The position numbers and the translations under genes are program-made. Positions 6,908-16,041 of a DNA stretch of 64,000 nt are shown here, in pieces. The stretch covers positions 496,001 through 560,000 of the forward strand of contig CAWBNH010000006.1 in NCBI GenBank assembly GCA_963790085.1. The letters are read 5' to 3'. The notes under the pieces are model-generated. The model saw nothing but the letters and a program-made list of their open reading frames with translations, was not told where the DNA came from and did no database searches. This stretch comes from CAXMST01 sp963790085 (lineage in GTDB: Bacteria; Actinomycetota; Thermoleophilia; Solirubrobacterales; 70-9). Position 1 is the first letter of the stretch, and every line of letters starts with the position of its first letter.

Positions 6908-8953
6908 CTGCGCTCGCTCAGCGAGTTCACCTATCGGAGGGCGAAGTGGGTCGTGCTCGCGGCGACGCTCGCGCTGGTGGTCGCGGCGCCGTTCGCGGCG
7001 GACGTCTTCGATCGGGTGGAGCCGTTCGACATCTCCGACCCGGAGTCCGAGGTCGAGCGGGTGGACGCGATCTACGCCGCCGTGACCGGGCAGCGCGCCG
7101 AGCCCGACGTGCTGCTGCTGCTCGAGCGTGAGGGCAAGGACGGGCCCGAGCCGCTGGCCGTCGCCCGGCGGCTCGAGGCGATCGAGGGGATCGCGTCGAC
7201 CAGCACCCCTGAGGAGGAGCCGGGATTGATCTCCAGCGACGGCGACGCCGCCGTGGTGGCCGGGTTTCTCGCGGCCGGCGCGGGCCGGGTAGAGGTCGGC
7301 GAGCGAGTCGAGCGCGCTTTCGCGTCGAGCCCGAACGTGGTCGCAGGGGGCACCGCCGTCGCGGCGGCCCAGATCGGCGAGCGCACCGAGCGGGACACGC
7401 GCCGGATCGAGCTCTTCGCCGCGCCCCTGCTGCTCCTGCTGCTCCTCTTCGCGTTTCGCTCACCGGCCGCGGCAGCCCTGCCCCTGGCGCTCGCGGGCTT
7501 CTCGATCGTCGTCACGCTGGCGCTGCTCAGCGCCCTGGCGGGCGCCGTCGATATCGACCTCTTCTCCCTGCAGGTGGTGACGGGGCTAGGGGTGGGCCTT
7601 GCGATCGACTACAGCCTGTTCGTCGTCGCGCGCTATCGGGCCGAGGTGGCTGGGGGTGCGGCGCCGGAGGCGGCGCTGGAGCGAACCGTGGCGACGGCGG
7701 GACGCACGGTCGCCTACGGCGCGATGACCGTGGCGACTGCGATGGCAGCGCTGATCATCTTCCCGCAGCAGTTCCTCAGCTCGACCGGGATCGCCGGCGC
7801 GATGGTGGCGCTGCTCTCGGGAGCGGCCGCGCTGATCGTGCTGCCGGCGCTACTGAAGCTGCTCGGACCTCGGGTCGCCCCGCCAGGCGCGGAGCGACCC
7901 GACCCGCTGCGCGGCGGCTCGCGCTTCTGGGCGGCGCTCTCGCGACGGGTGATGGCCGAGCCGGTGCCGGTCGCGATGCTTGCCCTGCTCCTGATGCTGG
8001 CGGTCGGGAGCCCGGCGCTCGGCGGCCAGCTGACCACCCCGGACGCCCGCGTCGTCCCCACCGATCAGAGCGCGCGAATCGTCGATGACGCGGTCAGGAC
8101 GCGCTTCGACGACCTCAACGCCAGCCGGATGCAGGTGCTGCTCGCGGCGGCGGCGGCGCCGGATGCCAGCAGGCGGGCACGGACCGAGGTCGAGGGACTA
8201 ACGGGAGTCGAGTCCGTATCGCCGCCGAAGGCGCTCGGAGACGGCAGCTCACTGCTGGTTGTCGTCGCCGACCAGGATCCGCTCTCCGATGCCGCCCAGG
8301 ACCTGCTCGACGAGGTCCGCGACGCCCCCTGGCCGGACGGCACCCTCGTCGGTGGCCGCGCTGCGGAGCTCTCGGACCAGCGATCCAGCATCGGCGACGT
8401 TGCCCCGGCCGTGGCCGCGGTCGTCGTGATCACCAACCTGCTGCTCGTCTTCATGATGGTCCGCTCGCTGCTGTTGCCGCTGGTCTCGCTCGGGCTCAAC
8501 GCGCTGACCGTGATCGCCTCGTACGGGATCATGGTCGCCCTGTTCGAGCACCGGGCGACGGCGGAGCTGCTCGGCGCCAGCGTTCAGGACGGGATCGACG
8601 TCTCGGTTCCGATCCTCGCCTTCGCGGTCGTCTTCGGCCTCTCCACCGACTACGGCATCTTTCTCTTCTCGCGGATCTCGGAGGCGCGGGAGACCGCCGG
8701 CTCCGAGCAGGCGGCGATCACCGAGGGGCTCGCCCGGACCGGCCGTCTGATCACCACGGCCGCGGTGATCTTCAGCGTCGCGATCGGCGTCAACGTGTTC
8801 AGCGGCCTGGTGATCGTCAAGGAGTTCGCGGTCGCGGTCGCGGTCGCCGTGCTGCTCGACGCCACGGTCGTGCGCGGGCTTCTGGTCCCCGCCGTGCTGC
8901 GACTGCTGGGAGCCAGGGCGTGGTGGCCCGGCGCCCGCCAGAGGACGGAGTAG
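6908..8953 (+). CDS. MMPL/RND-family membrane transporter
   Basis: A large inner-membrane protein (681 residues from the CTG at 6908, 666 from the GTG at 6953). It has the duplicated MMPL layout: one N-terminal membrane helix, a periplasmic domain, a cluster of five to six helices (about residues 180-320), then a repeat of the same plan. The conserved GLGVGLAIDYSLFVVARYR and its second-half counterpart FGLSTDYGIFLFSRI contain the proton-relay aspartates. Such proteins export lipids or hydrophobic compounds. A GAGGAGG ribosome site at 6896-6902 fits the CTG start, which also keeps the family-typical FTYRRAKWVV lead. The downstream hydratase begins 12 bp after its end. Confidence 0.85.
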   Translation: MRSLSEFTYRRAKWVVLAATLALVVAAPFAADVFDRVEPFDISDPESEVERVDAIYAAVTGQRAEPDVLLLLEREGKDGPEPLAVARRLEAIEGIASTSTPEEEPGLISSDGDAAVVAGFLAAGAGRVEVGERVERAFASSPNVVAGGTAVAAAQIGERTERDTRRIELFAAPLLLLLLLFAFRSPAAAALPLALAGFSIVVTLALLSALAGAVDIDLFSLQVVTGLGVGLAIDYSLFVVARYRAEVAGGAAPEAALERTVATAGRTVAYGAMTVATAMAALIIFPQQFLSSTGIAGAMVALLSGAAALIVLPALLKLLGPRVAPPGAERPDPLRGGSRFWAALSRRVMAEPVPVAMLALLLMLAVGSPALGGQLTTPDARVVPTDQSARIVDDAVRTRFDDLNASRMQVLLAAAAAPDASRRARTEVEGLTGVESVSPPKALGDGSSLLVVVADQDPLSDAAQDLLDEVRDAPWPDGTLVGGRAAELSDQRSSIGDVAPAVAAVVVITNLLLVFMMVRSLLLPLVSLGLNALTVIASYGIMVALFEHRATAELLGASVQDGIDVSVPILAFAVVFGLSTDYGIFLFSRISEARETAGSEQAAITEGLARTGRLITTAAVIFSVAIGVNVFSGLVIVKEFAVAVAVAVLLDATVVRGLLVPAVLRLLGARAWWPGARQRTE

Positions 8954-8965
8954 GCTCGGGATACC

Positions 8966-9733
8966 GTGTCGTCCGAGCCGATCCTCAGCGAGCGCCGCGA
9001 CCGGGTCCTGGTGCTGACCGTCAACCGGCCCGAGGTCCGCAACGCGTTCGACTTCGCGACCGCGGATGCGCTCAGCAACGCGCTCGACGTACTCGAGCAG
9101 GAGGACGAGCTCCGGGTCGGGGTCCTGACCGGCGCCGGCGGGCACTTCTCGGCGGGAATGGACCTCGAGGCGTTCCAGCGCGGCGACGTCCCGTACGTGG
9201 CCAAGCGGGGCATCTTCGGGATCGTCAACGCGCCGCCGTCGAAGCCGCTTATCGCCGCCGTCGAGGGCGGGGCGCTGGCGGGCGGCTTCGAGCTGATGCT
9301 GGCCTGCGACATGGTCACTGCCGCGGCCGACGCCCGCTTCGGGATACCCGAGGTGAAGCGGGGGCTGCTCGCCGCGGCCGGGGCGCTGCTCGATCTGCCG
9401 AGGCGGATCCCGCCGGCGATCGCCTATGAGCTCGCCCTGACCGGCGAGCCGATCGCCGCCTCCCGGGCAGCCGAGCTCGGGCTCGTGAACCGGGTGACCG
9501 ACGCCGGCGGCGCACTCGAGGAGGCGCTGCGGCTGGCCCAGGAGATCGCCGCGAACGCACCCCTGGCGGTCGCCGCCTCGAAGCGGGTACTGGCCGAGAC
9601 CCTGAGCTGGGACCCAGGGGAGCGGTGGGCGATCCAGGGCGAGATCGCGGGCCCGGTTCTGACCTCGGAGGACGCCAAGGAGGGGGCCCGGGCGTTTCTC
9701 GAGGGCCGCGATCCCGAGTGGCGGGGCCGCTAG
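8966..9733 (+). CDS. Enoyl-CoA hydratase/isomerase family protein
   Basis: A 255-residue crotonase-family enzyme with oxyanion-hole motifs FSAGMDLEAF (about residues 62-71) and VEGGALAGGFELMLACD (about 94-110). IPEVKRGLLAAAGALLDLPRRIP covers the active-site helix. The sequence resembles the EchA-type hydratases of actinobacteria and ends with the same DPEWRGR tail as the other paralogues in the window. GTG start at 8966, 12 bp after the MMPL stop; the two are probably cotranscribed, hinting that the transporter handles a lipid linked to this pathway (inference). Confidence 0.88.
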   Translation: MSSEPILSERRDRVLVLTVNRPEVRNAFDFATADALSNALDVLEQEDELRVGVLTGAGGHFSAGMDLEAFQRGDVPYVAKRGIFGIVNAPPSKPLIAAVEGGALAGGFELMLACDMVTAAADARFGIPEVKRGLLAAAGALLDLPRRIPPAIAYELALTGEPIAASRAAELGLVNRVTDAGGALEEALRLAQEIAANAPLAVAASKRVLAETLSWDPGERWAIQGEIAGPVLTSEDAKEGARAFLEGRDPEWRGR

Positions 9734-9752
9734 CCGGCACGAGCGCGCGTCG

Positions 9753-11468
9753 CTAGCCGGCGAGCGGGGCCTCCGCGTCGGTCGCGTTGAGCACCCGGAC
9801 CAGCGCGTCGACGACGGCGCCGTCGAACTGGCTGCCCGAGTAGCGGCCGAGCTCGGCGATCGCCTCCTCGGTCGAGAGGGCAGGCCGGTACGGGCGCTCG
9901 CTGGTCATCGCGTCGTAGGACTCGGCGACCGCGAGGATCCTCGACTCGAGCGGGATCGCGTCCCCGCTTATCCCCCGCGGGTAGCCATGGCCGTCGGGCT
10001 GCTCGTGCCGGGCCAGCACCCACTCCCGGATGTCGGTCAGCTCCCGGGCCCCGAGGATCCGCGCCGCCATCTCGGGGTGCTTGCGGACCTGATCCCACTC
10101 GGAGGGAGACAGGGGGCCGGGCTTGTCGAGGATCGAGTCGGCGATCCCGACCTTGCCGATGTCGTGGAGCAGGCCGGCGAGCCGCAGCCGCTGGATACGC
10201 TGCTCCGAGAACCCCATCTCGGCGCCGATCAGCTCGCAGTACCGGGAGACCGCGAGCGAGTGGCTGGCGGTCCGGGCGTCGCGGAGGTCGAGGACCTCGG
10301 CGAGGCTGAGCACAGTGCTGAGATGGGTACGGCGCTCGGTCAGCGCCCGAGAGGGATCGCCGGAGAGGACGTCCTCGAGCTCGGCGCTGTAGACGACCGC
10401 CCGGTCGCCGCCGAGCGCCTTCGCCGCCTCACAGGAACCGCTCGACGAGTGCATCAGGGCCTCGGAAGTCGCGGCGTGCTTGGGAAACGACGCGACGCCG
10501 ATGCTCGTCGAGAGCGGCAGGTCCCACTCCCGGAAGCAGCGGCGGAAGCGGGCCAGGAGTTGCTCGGCCAGCAGGAAGGCTGTGTTCTCGTCGGTCTCCG
10601 GCAGGGCGACGCTGAACTCCGCGGACCCGGTCCGCGCGACCGCATCGATCCTCCGGGTGCAGTCGTCGAGCAGCTGGCCGATGTCGACGATCGTGGCCTC
10701 GGCGCGACGGTCGCCGAGCTTGGCCCTGATCTCGAGGATCCCGCTGATCTGGATCGTCAGCAGGCCGACCCGGTGAGCGCCCATTCGCGCCCGGTCGATC
10801 TCGGCCGTGAGAACCTCCATCAGGCCCTTCGCATTGCGAAGTCCGGTGCTCAGGTCGGTGCGTGCCGATTCGACCACCTCGGCGATCAGCCGCTCGACGC
10901 GGAGCCGAAGGAACATCAGCATCGACCCGACCACGATCAGCGATCCGACCGTGATCACGAGATGGTGCAGGACGCTGCCCTGCTCGATCACCGGGGCGCC
11001 CGGCATCGCGCTGATGATCGCGATCGCGATCGCGTAGTTGATCGCTGCGAAGCCGATGTGCAGGACGGCGTCGACGCGGGTCAAGAAGTAGTAGACGTAG
11101 ACGCAGGGGAACAGGTAGAGCAGCGCGTAGGCGCTGGTGGCGTCCCGGCTGAAGACCACTGAGGCGGTGATCAGCAGGGTGCCCGCCGCCGGCAGGTATC
11201 GCACCGCGCCGGGCGGGATCCGGGCGGCGAAGAGCACCGTTGCCGCCGCGGTGACCACGCTGACGCAGTTGAGGAGCAGCAGCTCGGAGGTGAGGAACGA
11301 CGCTGGGTGGGGCAGCACGATGCCGAGGATCCCGACGATCGCGCCGCAGAACAGGAACGCCGCCTGGACGCGCACCATCAACACCGAGTCCGTGTTCAGC
11401 GACTCGGCCGGGGTGCCGTATGCGAGACCGCTGTTGCGGTCGCCTCGGTCGTTATCTCCAACGGGCAT
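9753..11468 (-). CDS. Membrane protein with degenerate GGDEF and HD-GYP domains
   Basis: About 571 residues from the ATG at 11468 (a TTG at 11543 would add 25). The N-terminal third has several membrane helices. A diguanylate-cyclase-like domain follows, but its active-site loop reads GSAEF instead of GGDEF, so cyclase activity is unlikely. The C-terminal HD-GYP domain is intact: LLHDIGKVG, the ARHEQPDGHGYP segment, and ILAVAESYDAMTSERPYR. These residues bind metals and hydrolyse cyclic di-GMP. The protein is therefore probably a membrane-bound c-di-GMP phosphodiesterase with a regulatory GGDEF remnant. It lies convergent to the hydratase and downstream of the P450. Confidence 0.85.
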   Translation of the reverse strand: MPVGDNDRGDRNSGLAYGTPAESLNTDSVLMVRVQAAFLFCGAIVGILGIVLPHPASFLTSELLLLNCVSVVTAAATVLFAARIPPGAVRYLPAAGTLLITASVVFSRDATSAYALLYLFPCVYVYYFLTRVDAVLHIGFAAINYAIAIAIISAMPGAPVIEQGSVLHHLVITVGSLIVVGSMLMFLRLRVERLIAEVVESARTDLSTGLRNAKGLMEVLTAEIDRARMGAHRVGLLTIQISGILEIRAKLGDRRAEATIVDIGQLLDDCTRRIDAVARTGSAEFSVALPETDENTAFLLAEQLLARFRRCFREWDLPLSTSIGVASFPKHAATSEALMHSSSGSCEAAKALGGDRAVVYSAELEDVLSGDPSRALTERRTHLSTVLSLAEVLDLRDARTASHSLAVSRYCELIGAEMGFSEQRIQRLRLAGLLHDIGKVGIADSILDKPGPLSPSEWDQVRKHPEMAARILGARELTDIREWVLARHEQPDGHGYPRGISGDAIPLESRILAVAESYDAMTSERPYRPALSTEEAIAELGRYSGSQFDGAVVDALVRVLNATDAEAPLAG

Positions 11469-11617
11469 CAGGCCCACCGCACAGAACCTCCGGGGGTTCG
11501 GTTGACGCTTCGCAGGCGCCGAAGCCGGGCGAGCGCTGGTCAACGCCCGATCCGAGCACCTGCTGGTCTATCGGCGGCGAACGGGCGAAAGTAAAGCCCG
11601 CGGGCAGCCGGATCGGG

Positions 11618-13036
11618 TCACCCGAGCGGCGGCGATCCCAGCGGCTCGCTGCGTGACGCCCGGACCTTCCCCGGCTCCAGGCGCCTGGTCATCCGTGCGC
11701 GGGCCCCGAGGGCGGGGCCCAGGGTGAAGTTGCGGCGGACGATCTCCTCGGCCTCCGGCCTCTCGGGCTCGAGCTCGGCCAGCCTGAGGACCGTTGTCAG
11801 AATCACCTTGATCGCCATCGTCGAGAGCGGGGCGCCGATGCACCGCCGCGGGCCGCCCCCGAACGGGAGCCAGACGCGGGGGCCCGGCCCACCCGGCTCG
11901 AGAAAGCGCTCGGGGCGGAAGCGCTCCGGCTCCGGATAGACCTCGGGGTCGTTGTGGATCAAGAAGATGCAGGGCATCAGCGTCCAGCCCCTCGGGAACA
12001 CCCAGGGCCCGAGCTGAACCGGGGCGGCGAGCTTGCGGGCGGTGATCGGCAGCACGGGGCGCTGGCGCAACGTCTCGCGCACGACCGCGTCCAGATAGGC
12101 GTCGTCGCCCCCCGCCTCGACCTCGGCGAGCACGCGCCGCAGTGCTTGGGGATGGCGCAGAAGGCGCTCGAAGGCCCAGGAGAGCGCGGTCGCCGTGGTC
12201 TCGTGGCCGGCGATCAGCAGCGTCAGGAGCTCATCGCGGATCTCGCGATCGCTCATGAACCCGGGCTCGTGCGGCTGCGGACCGACGAGCATCGAAAGGA
12301 CGTCGTCGCGCCTGCTGGAGCCGGGGTCGTAGCGGCGCGAGCCGATCTCCTCGTACAGCATCCGATCGATCTCCGTGACCAGCGCCATCAGCCGCCCGAA
12401 CGGGCTGCGGCCACCGAGCTCCCGCTGGAACGCGGGCAGCACGGCGATCGGGTTCTGGACCAGGTCGAGCAGCTCGTGAATCCGCTCACGCAAACGGCGG
12501 TCGCGACTGTCGTCGACGACGCCGAGCACCGCCCGCAGGATCATCGTCAGGGTCACGGTCCGCATCCGCTCCTGGATCGAGAACGGCGTGTCGAGCGGCC
12601 AGGTGGCGACCTCGCGCGCGGCGAGCTCGCCGACGAGGTCGCCGTAGCGGCGGACGGCCTTGCGGTGGAAGGCCGGCATGATCAACCTCCGGTGGCGCTT
12701 GTGCTCGGGGCCGTCGAGCAGGAACAGGGAGCGATCGCCTAGGACCGGCCTGAAGATGCCGTTGGTGGAACCCATCCGCATCAGCTCCGGGTCGCCGGCG
12801 AGCACCTCCCAGGCCAGCGCCGGATCGGCGAGCACGGTGCAGCGGCTGAGCCCACCGAGCCGCACCGAGAACACCGGCCCGCGCCGCGCCTGGTTGCGGC
12901 GCAGGAACCCGACCGGATCCCGGAACCACTGCAGCGACTGCGCCGACGCCGGCAGCCGCGACCCGGCGGGGACGCGTGGCTCCGGATCATGATCGAGCAC
13001 CCGAACCGAGACGGGCACCGGCTCGCTGTCTGTCAT
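11618..13036 (-). CDS. Cytochrome P450
   Basis: A 472-residue soluble P450. The haem-binding loop FGGGPRRCIGAP places the axial cysteine at C399. The I-helix oxygen-activating motif is AGHETTATALSW, and the K-helix ExxR is ETLR. Length and the lack of an N-terminal anchor fit bacterial class I enzymes that need separate ferredoxin and reductase, neither of which is adjacent. The motifs resemble CYP families with fatty-acid or terpenoid substrates, but the substrate is unknown. It is divergent from the acyl-CoA dehydrogenase, with operator copy 2 (13184-13205) in the intervening 244 bp. Confidence 0.92.
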   Translation of the reverse strand: MTDSEPVPVSVRVLDHDPEPRVPAGSRLPASAQSLQWFRDPVGFLRRNQARRGPVFSVRLGGLSRCTVLADPALAWEVLAGDPELMRMGSTNGIFRPVLGDRSLFLLDGPEHKRHRRLIMPAFHRKAVRRYGDLVGELAAREVATWPLDTPFSIQERMRTVTLTMILRAVLGVVDDSRDRRLRERIHELLDLVQNPIAVLPAFQRELGGRSPFGRLMALVTEIDRMLYEEIGSRRYDPGSSRRDDVLSMLVGPQPHEPGFMSDREIRDELLTLLIAGHETTATALSWAFERLLRHPQALRRVLAEVEAGGDDAYLDAVVRETLRQRPVLPITARKLAAPVQLGPWVFPRGWTLMPCIFLIHNDPEVYPEPERFRPERFLEPGGPGPRVWLPFGGGPRRCIGAPLSTMAIKVILTTVLRLAELEPERPEAEEIVRRNFTLGPALGARARMTRRLEPGKVRASRSEPLGSPPLG

Positions 13037-13183
13037 CTGCTCACCCTGCTGAGGAAACGGGGTTTGACACGGCGAGGTTCACAGTAGCCGACGCAGGCAC
13101 GGGCGACCACCCCTTGCCCGCCCTTCTGACGGGCGCCGTGCAGGCCGCTCGCCGGTCTTCGGGCGGGCGGAGCCGCGCCTGAA

Positions 13184-13205
13184 GTAGGAAGTGCTACTGT
13201 CTACT
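13184..13205. promoter_or_regulatory. Operator-like motif GTAGGAAGT-N8-CTACT, copy 2
   Basis: GTAGGAAGT at 13184-13192 and CTACT at 13201-13205 with the same 8-bp gap as copies 1 and 3. Flanks give a longer inverted repeat GAAGTAG / CTACTTTC. It lies about 76 bp upstream of the acyl-CoA dehydrogenase GTG (13281) and about 150 bp upstream of the divergent P450, so it could control both. Confidence 0.65.
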
Positions 13206-13280
13206 TTCTGAGAGAGCGCGGGGGTCCCCCGCACTCGGGCGGGAAAGCCCCGCTCGTTCCCACCGGAAGGAGATCCACCC

Positions 13281-14501
13281 GTGGCCACTGCAACCGCCGA
13301 GGGCAGCCCAGAGGTCGTCAAGCCCGACTTCTCGAGCAAGCGCAAGCACCTGATCTTCACCGACGAGCACGAGGACCTGCGGGAGTCGATCGAGGCCTGG
13401 GTGAAGAAGGAGCTGGCCCCGCACGCGCACGAGTGGGAGGAGACGCTGTGGCCCGATGAGGTCCTTCGTCGGATGGGCGAGCTCGGCTTCATCGGGCTCT
13501 GCTTTCCCGAGGAGTACGGCGGCCAGGGCGGCGACTACTACTACTCGCTCGTCCGTGCCGAGGCGCTCTCGCACTCGGGCTCGGGCGGCCTCAACATGGG
13601 ACTGGCCGTGCACACCGACATGGTCCTGCCGCCGATCGAGATGCTCGGCACCGAGGAGCAGAAGCGACGCTACCTCGAGCCGGGGATCAAGGGCGAGAAG
13701 ATCGGGGCCCTGGGAATCACCGAGCCCGGAGCGGGCTCGGACGTGGCCGGCATCCGGACCAGCGCGATCCGCGACGGCGACGAATACGTGATCAACGGCT
13801 CGAAGATGTTCATCACCAACGGCGCCCGGGCGGACTTCATCGTGCTCGTCACCAAGACCGACCCCAGCGCCAGGCATGACGGGATCACGCTGTTCATCGT
13901 CGACCTCAAGGACGAGGCCGGCAACAACGTCCCCGGCTTCACGGTCTCGCGAACACTCGACAAGATGGGCATGCACGCATCCGACACGGCAGAGCTCTCG
14001 TTCGAGGACGTGCGGGTCCCGGCCGAGAACCTGCTCGGGCAGGAGGGCAAGGGCTTCTACCACATCAGCTGGGAGCTACAGGGAGAGCGGCTGGTCGGCG
14101 CCGTCGGCTCGGTCGCAGGCGCCGAGCGGGTGTTCGAGAAGACGCTCCAGTACGCGAAGGAGCGCGAGGCCTTCGGGCGGCCGATCGGACGGTTTCAGGC
14201 GATCCGGCACAAGTTCGCCGAGATGGCGATGAAGATCGAGGCCGCCAAGCAGATGGTCTACTCAACCGCCTGGCGCTTCAACAACGGCGAGTACCCCGTT
14301 CGCGAGATCACGATGGCGAAGCTGTTCTCGGCGCGAATCGGCTGCGAGGTGGCCGACGAATGCGTCCAGATCCACGGTGGCTACGGCTACATGAAGGAGT
14401 ACGACGTCGAACGCGCCTACCGCGATACACGCCTGAATCGGATCGGCGCCGGCTCGGACGAGATCATGCTCGACGTGATCGGCCGCAGCTACGGAATCTG
14501 A
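13281..14501 (+). CDS. Acyl-CoA dehydrogenase (LCAD/IVD-like)
   Basis: A 406-residue FAD-dependent acyl-CoA dehydrogenase catalysing the first oxidation of acyl-CoA thioesters. Signature GITEPGAGSD lies at residues 145-154 and the C-terminal GGYGYMKEYDVERAYRD helix is intact. At the MCAD catalytic position the sequence is RIGAGSDEI, with no glutamate. E269 in LQGERL matches the alternative catalytic site used by long-chain and isovaleryl-CoA dehydrogenases. The GTG start is fixed by GGAAGGAGAT about 7 nt upstream. Operator copy 2 is in its leader. Confidence 0.92.
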   Translation: MATATAEGSPEVVKPDFSSKRKHLIFTDEHEDLRESIEAWVKKELAPHAHEWEETLWPDEVLRRMGELGFIGLCFPEEYGGQGGDYYYSLVRAEALSHSGSGGLNMGLAVHTDMVLPPIEMLGTEEQKRRYLEPGIKGEKIGALGITEPGAGSDVAGIRTSAIRDGDEYVINGSKMFITNGARADFIVLVTKTDPSARHDGITLFIVDLKDEAGNNVPGFTVSRTLDKMGMHASDTAELSFEDVRVPAENLLGQEGKGFYHISWELQGERLVGAVGSVAGAERVFEKTLQYAKEREAFGRPIGRFQAIRHKFAEMAMKIEAAKQMVYSTAWRFNNGEYPVREITMAKLFSARIGCEVADECVQIHGGYGYMKEYDVERAYRDTRLNRIGAGSDEIMLDVIGRSYGI

Positions 14502-15393
14502 GCCATCCGACCCGCGGGCGCGCCGACGCGCGCTGCCGCAGCGGAACTACGGCACTGGGCGCTAGGAATGCTTCGCGGGCACGCGCCTGGCACGTGCCTC
14601 ACCCCGTGACGGAATCCCGTCGAGGAGAGTCTGCAGCGAGGCATCCGCACCGGGAACCGAGGGCCCCCTGCGGCGGCGGGCCGCATCGCTCCGCCGTGAG
14701 AAGACGCTCCAGCGCATCACCCGCGATGTCGCGTCGATCCTTCGTCTCAGTCGATCGGCGGGGTTGGACATCTCAACGATCCGGCCGCGGGCGGCCGGCC
14801 TCAGTGCCAATCTGCGTCCGGGCACCCGACATCAACCCCCCATCGGCTGCGATCGGGTGGGCCCGATCACCCCTGCGGTTGATCGTGCGGCTGAATCCGC
14901 CTCCCCCGATCGGCATCGCGTCGCTCGTCCCCCGCGCCGGCGGACGCAGCGGCCCGCGCCGGCGAGCTCTTGCGGGCCCCGCCCTGAACGGCCCCCGCGC
15001 CAGCGCCTCGACTGGAGAAGGCGCCGCCTTCGCGGCGCTCCGAGCGGCTTAACTAGAGAAGGCGCCGCTTTCGCGCCGCCTTCTCTGCCGTTCCGCCGCT
15101 CGGGTGTCGCTGGGAAACCACGAGCGGTGAGTATGTATCTGAGTTGGGCGTTGTATCTCGCCCGTACCGTCGGCTTCATGCCGGGGGACAACCGTGTCGC
15201 CATTAAGCATCGTCCCCAGCGCGCCCGACTCCATCGACCGCACGCCGGGTCCGGGGGATGAAGCGTCGCCATCCGATCGGATGAGCGGCAACCCAGCCGA
15301 TCGAATCGCGCGGCGGATCCCGCGGCGGCGCCGCCGGCGGACTCTCGGTCGAGGCACTCGGGAGCGACCCCCGCCCGTGCGAGAATCACCGGG
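14502..15393. other. Gene-poor interval of about 0.9 kb
   Basis: No convincing gene is seen between the acyl-CoA dehydrogenase and the response regulator. Candidate frames are arginine-rich, lack ribosome sites and show weaker third-position GC than real genes nearby; the best is a short minus-strand frame of about 70 codons ending near 14562. The interval contains the strong hairpin at 15055-15086 and, around 15120-15215, a relatively AT-richer stretch that may hold the promoter of the two-component operon. Confidence 0.5.
15055..15086. terminator. Strong hairpin with partial upstream copy
   Basis: AGAGAAGGCGCCGC and GCGCCGCCTTCTCT form a 14-bp stem with one mismatch around a TTTC loop. A partial copy of the left arm (GGAGAAGGCGCCGC) occurs about 40 bp upstream, near 15013. 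It could be a terminator or a small repeat element; it is far from the end of the preceding gene. Confidence 0.45.
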
Positions 15394-16041
15394 ATGAGCC
15401 AGCGCCAGAAACGCCTGCGGATCCTGATCGCAGACGACCATCCCGTCTACCGCCAGGGCCTCGAGCGCGCGGTCAAGGAACGGCCGGAGCTCGAGTTGAT
15501 CGCCTCCTCCGGCGACGGGCGCGACGCGCTCGAGCGGATCACCGCCGACGAGCCCGATGTGGCGATCGTCGACGTTCGCATGCCGGGGCTCGACGGGCTC
15601 AAGATCCTCAGCGCCGTGAAGCGCGACAAGCTACGCACGAAGGTGATCCTGCTGACCGGCTACGAGGACTCCGCCAGCGCCTACCGCGCGCTCGCGGCGG
15701 GCGCGGCGGGTTACGTCTCGAAGAGCTCCGACCACATGGAGCTCTGCGACTCGGTGGTCGCGGCCGCCCGCGGTGAGACCGTGATCGCGCCGCAGTTCGC
15801 TGCGGGGATCGCGAGCGAGATACAGCTTCGGGAGACGACCGACCGGCCGGCTCTGACCGAGCGCGAGGGCGAGGTCCTGAGGCTGCTGGCGGAGGGGCGA
15901 ACGGCGCAGAAGATCGGCGACGAGCTGCACCTGTCCGAGGCGACGATCAAGACCCACCTACAGAACCTCTACTCGAAGCTGAGCGTCTCCGACCGCGCGG
16001 CCGCGGTCGCCACCGCGATGCGCTGGGGCCTGCTCGAGTGA
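15394..16041 (+). CDS. NarL/LuxR-type response regulator
   Basis: A 215-residue two-component regulator. The receiver domain has the acidic pair in LIADDHP (residues 11-17), the phosphoacceptor D60 in VAIVDVRMPG and the conserved lysine in AAGYVSKSS. A LuxR-type helix-turn-helix follows at about residues 150-195 (LTEREGEVLRLLAEGRTAQK, then LSEATIKTHLQNLYSKL). Its end overlaps the GTG start of the histidine kinase by 4 bp, so the two form one operon and presumably a phosphorelay. Target genes are unknown; both neighbours are acyl-CoA dehydrogenases. Confidence 0.9.
   Translation: MSQRQKRLRILIADDHPVYRQGLERAVKERPELELIASSGDGRDALERITADEPDVAIVDVRMPGLDGLKILSAVKRDKLRTKVILLTGYEDSASAYRALAAGAAGYVSKSSDHMELCDSVVAAARGETVIAPQFAAGIASEIQLRETTDRPALTEREGEVLRLLAEGRTAQKIGDELHLSEATIKTHLQNLYSKLSVSDRAAAVATAMRWGLLE

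Noticed and set aside
11618..13036. P450 as BioI (pimelate-forming)
   Set aside because: It lies more than 20 kb from the bio genes and its likely operator groups it with acyl-CoA catabolism.
13064..13092. TTGACA between P450 and acyl-CoA dehydrogenase as a promoter
   Set aside because: No acceptable -10 box at 16-18 bp.
14562..14770. Short minus-strand frame of about 70 codons
   Set aside because: No ribosome site, weaker third-position GC than neighbours, Arg-rich, no family recognised; kept only as a remark in the gene-poor interval.
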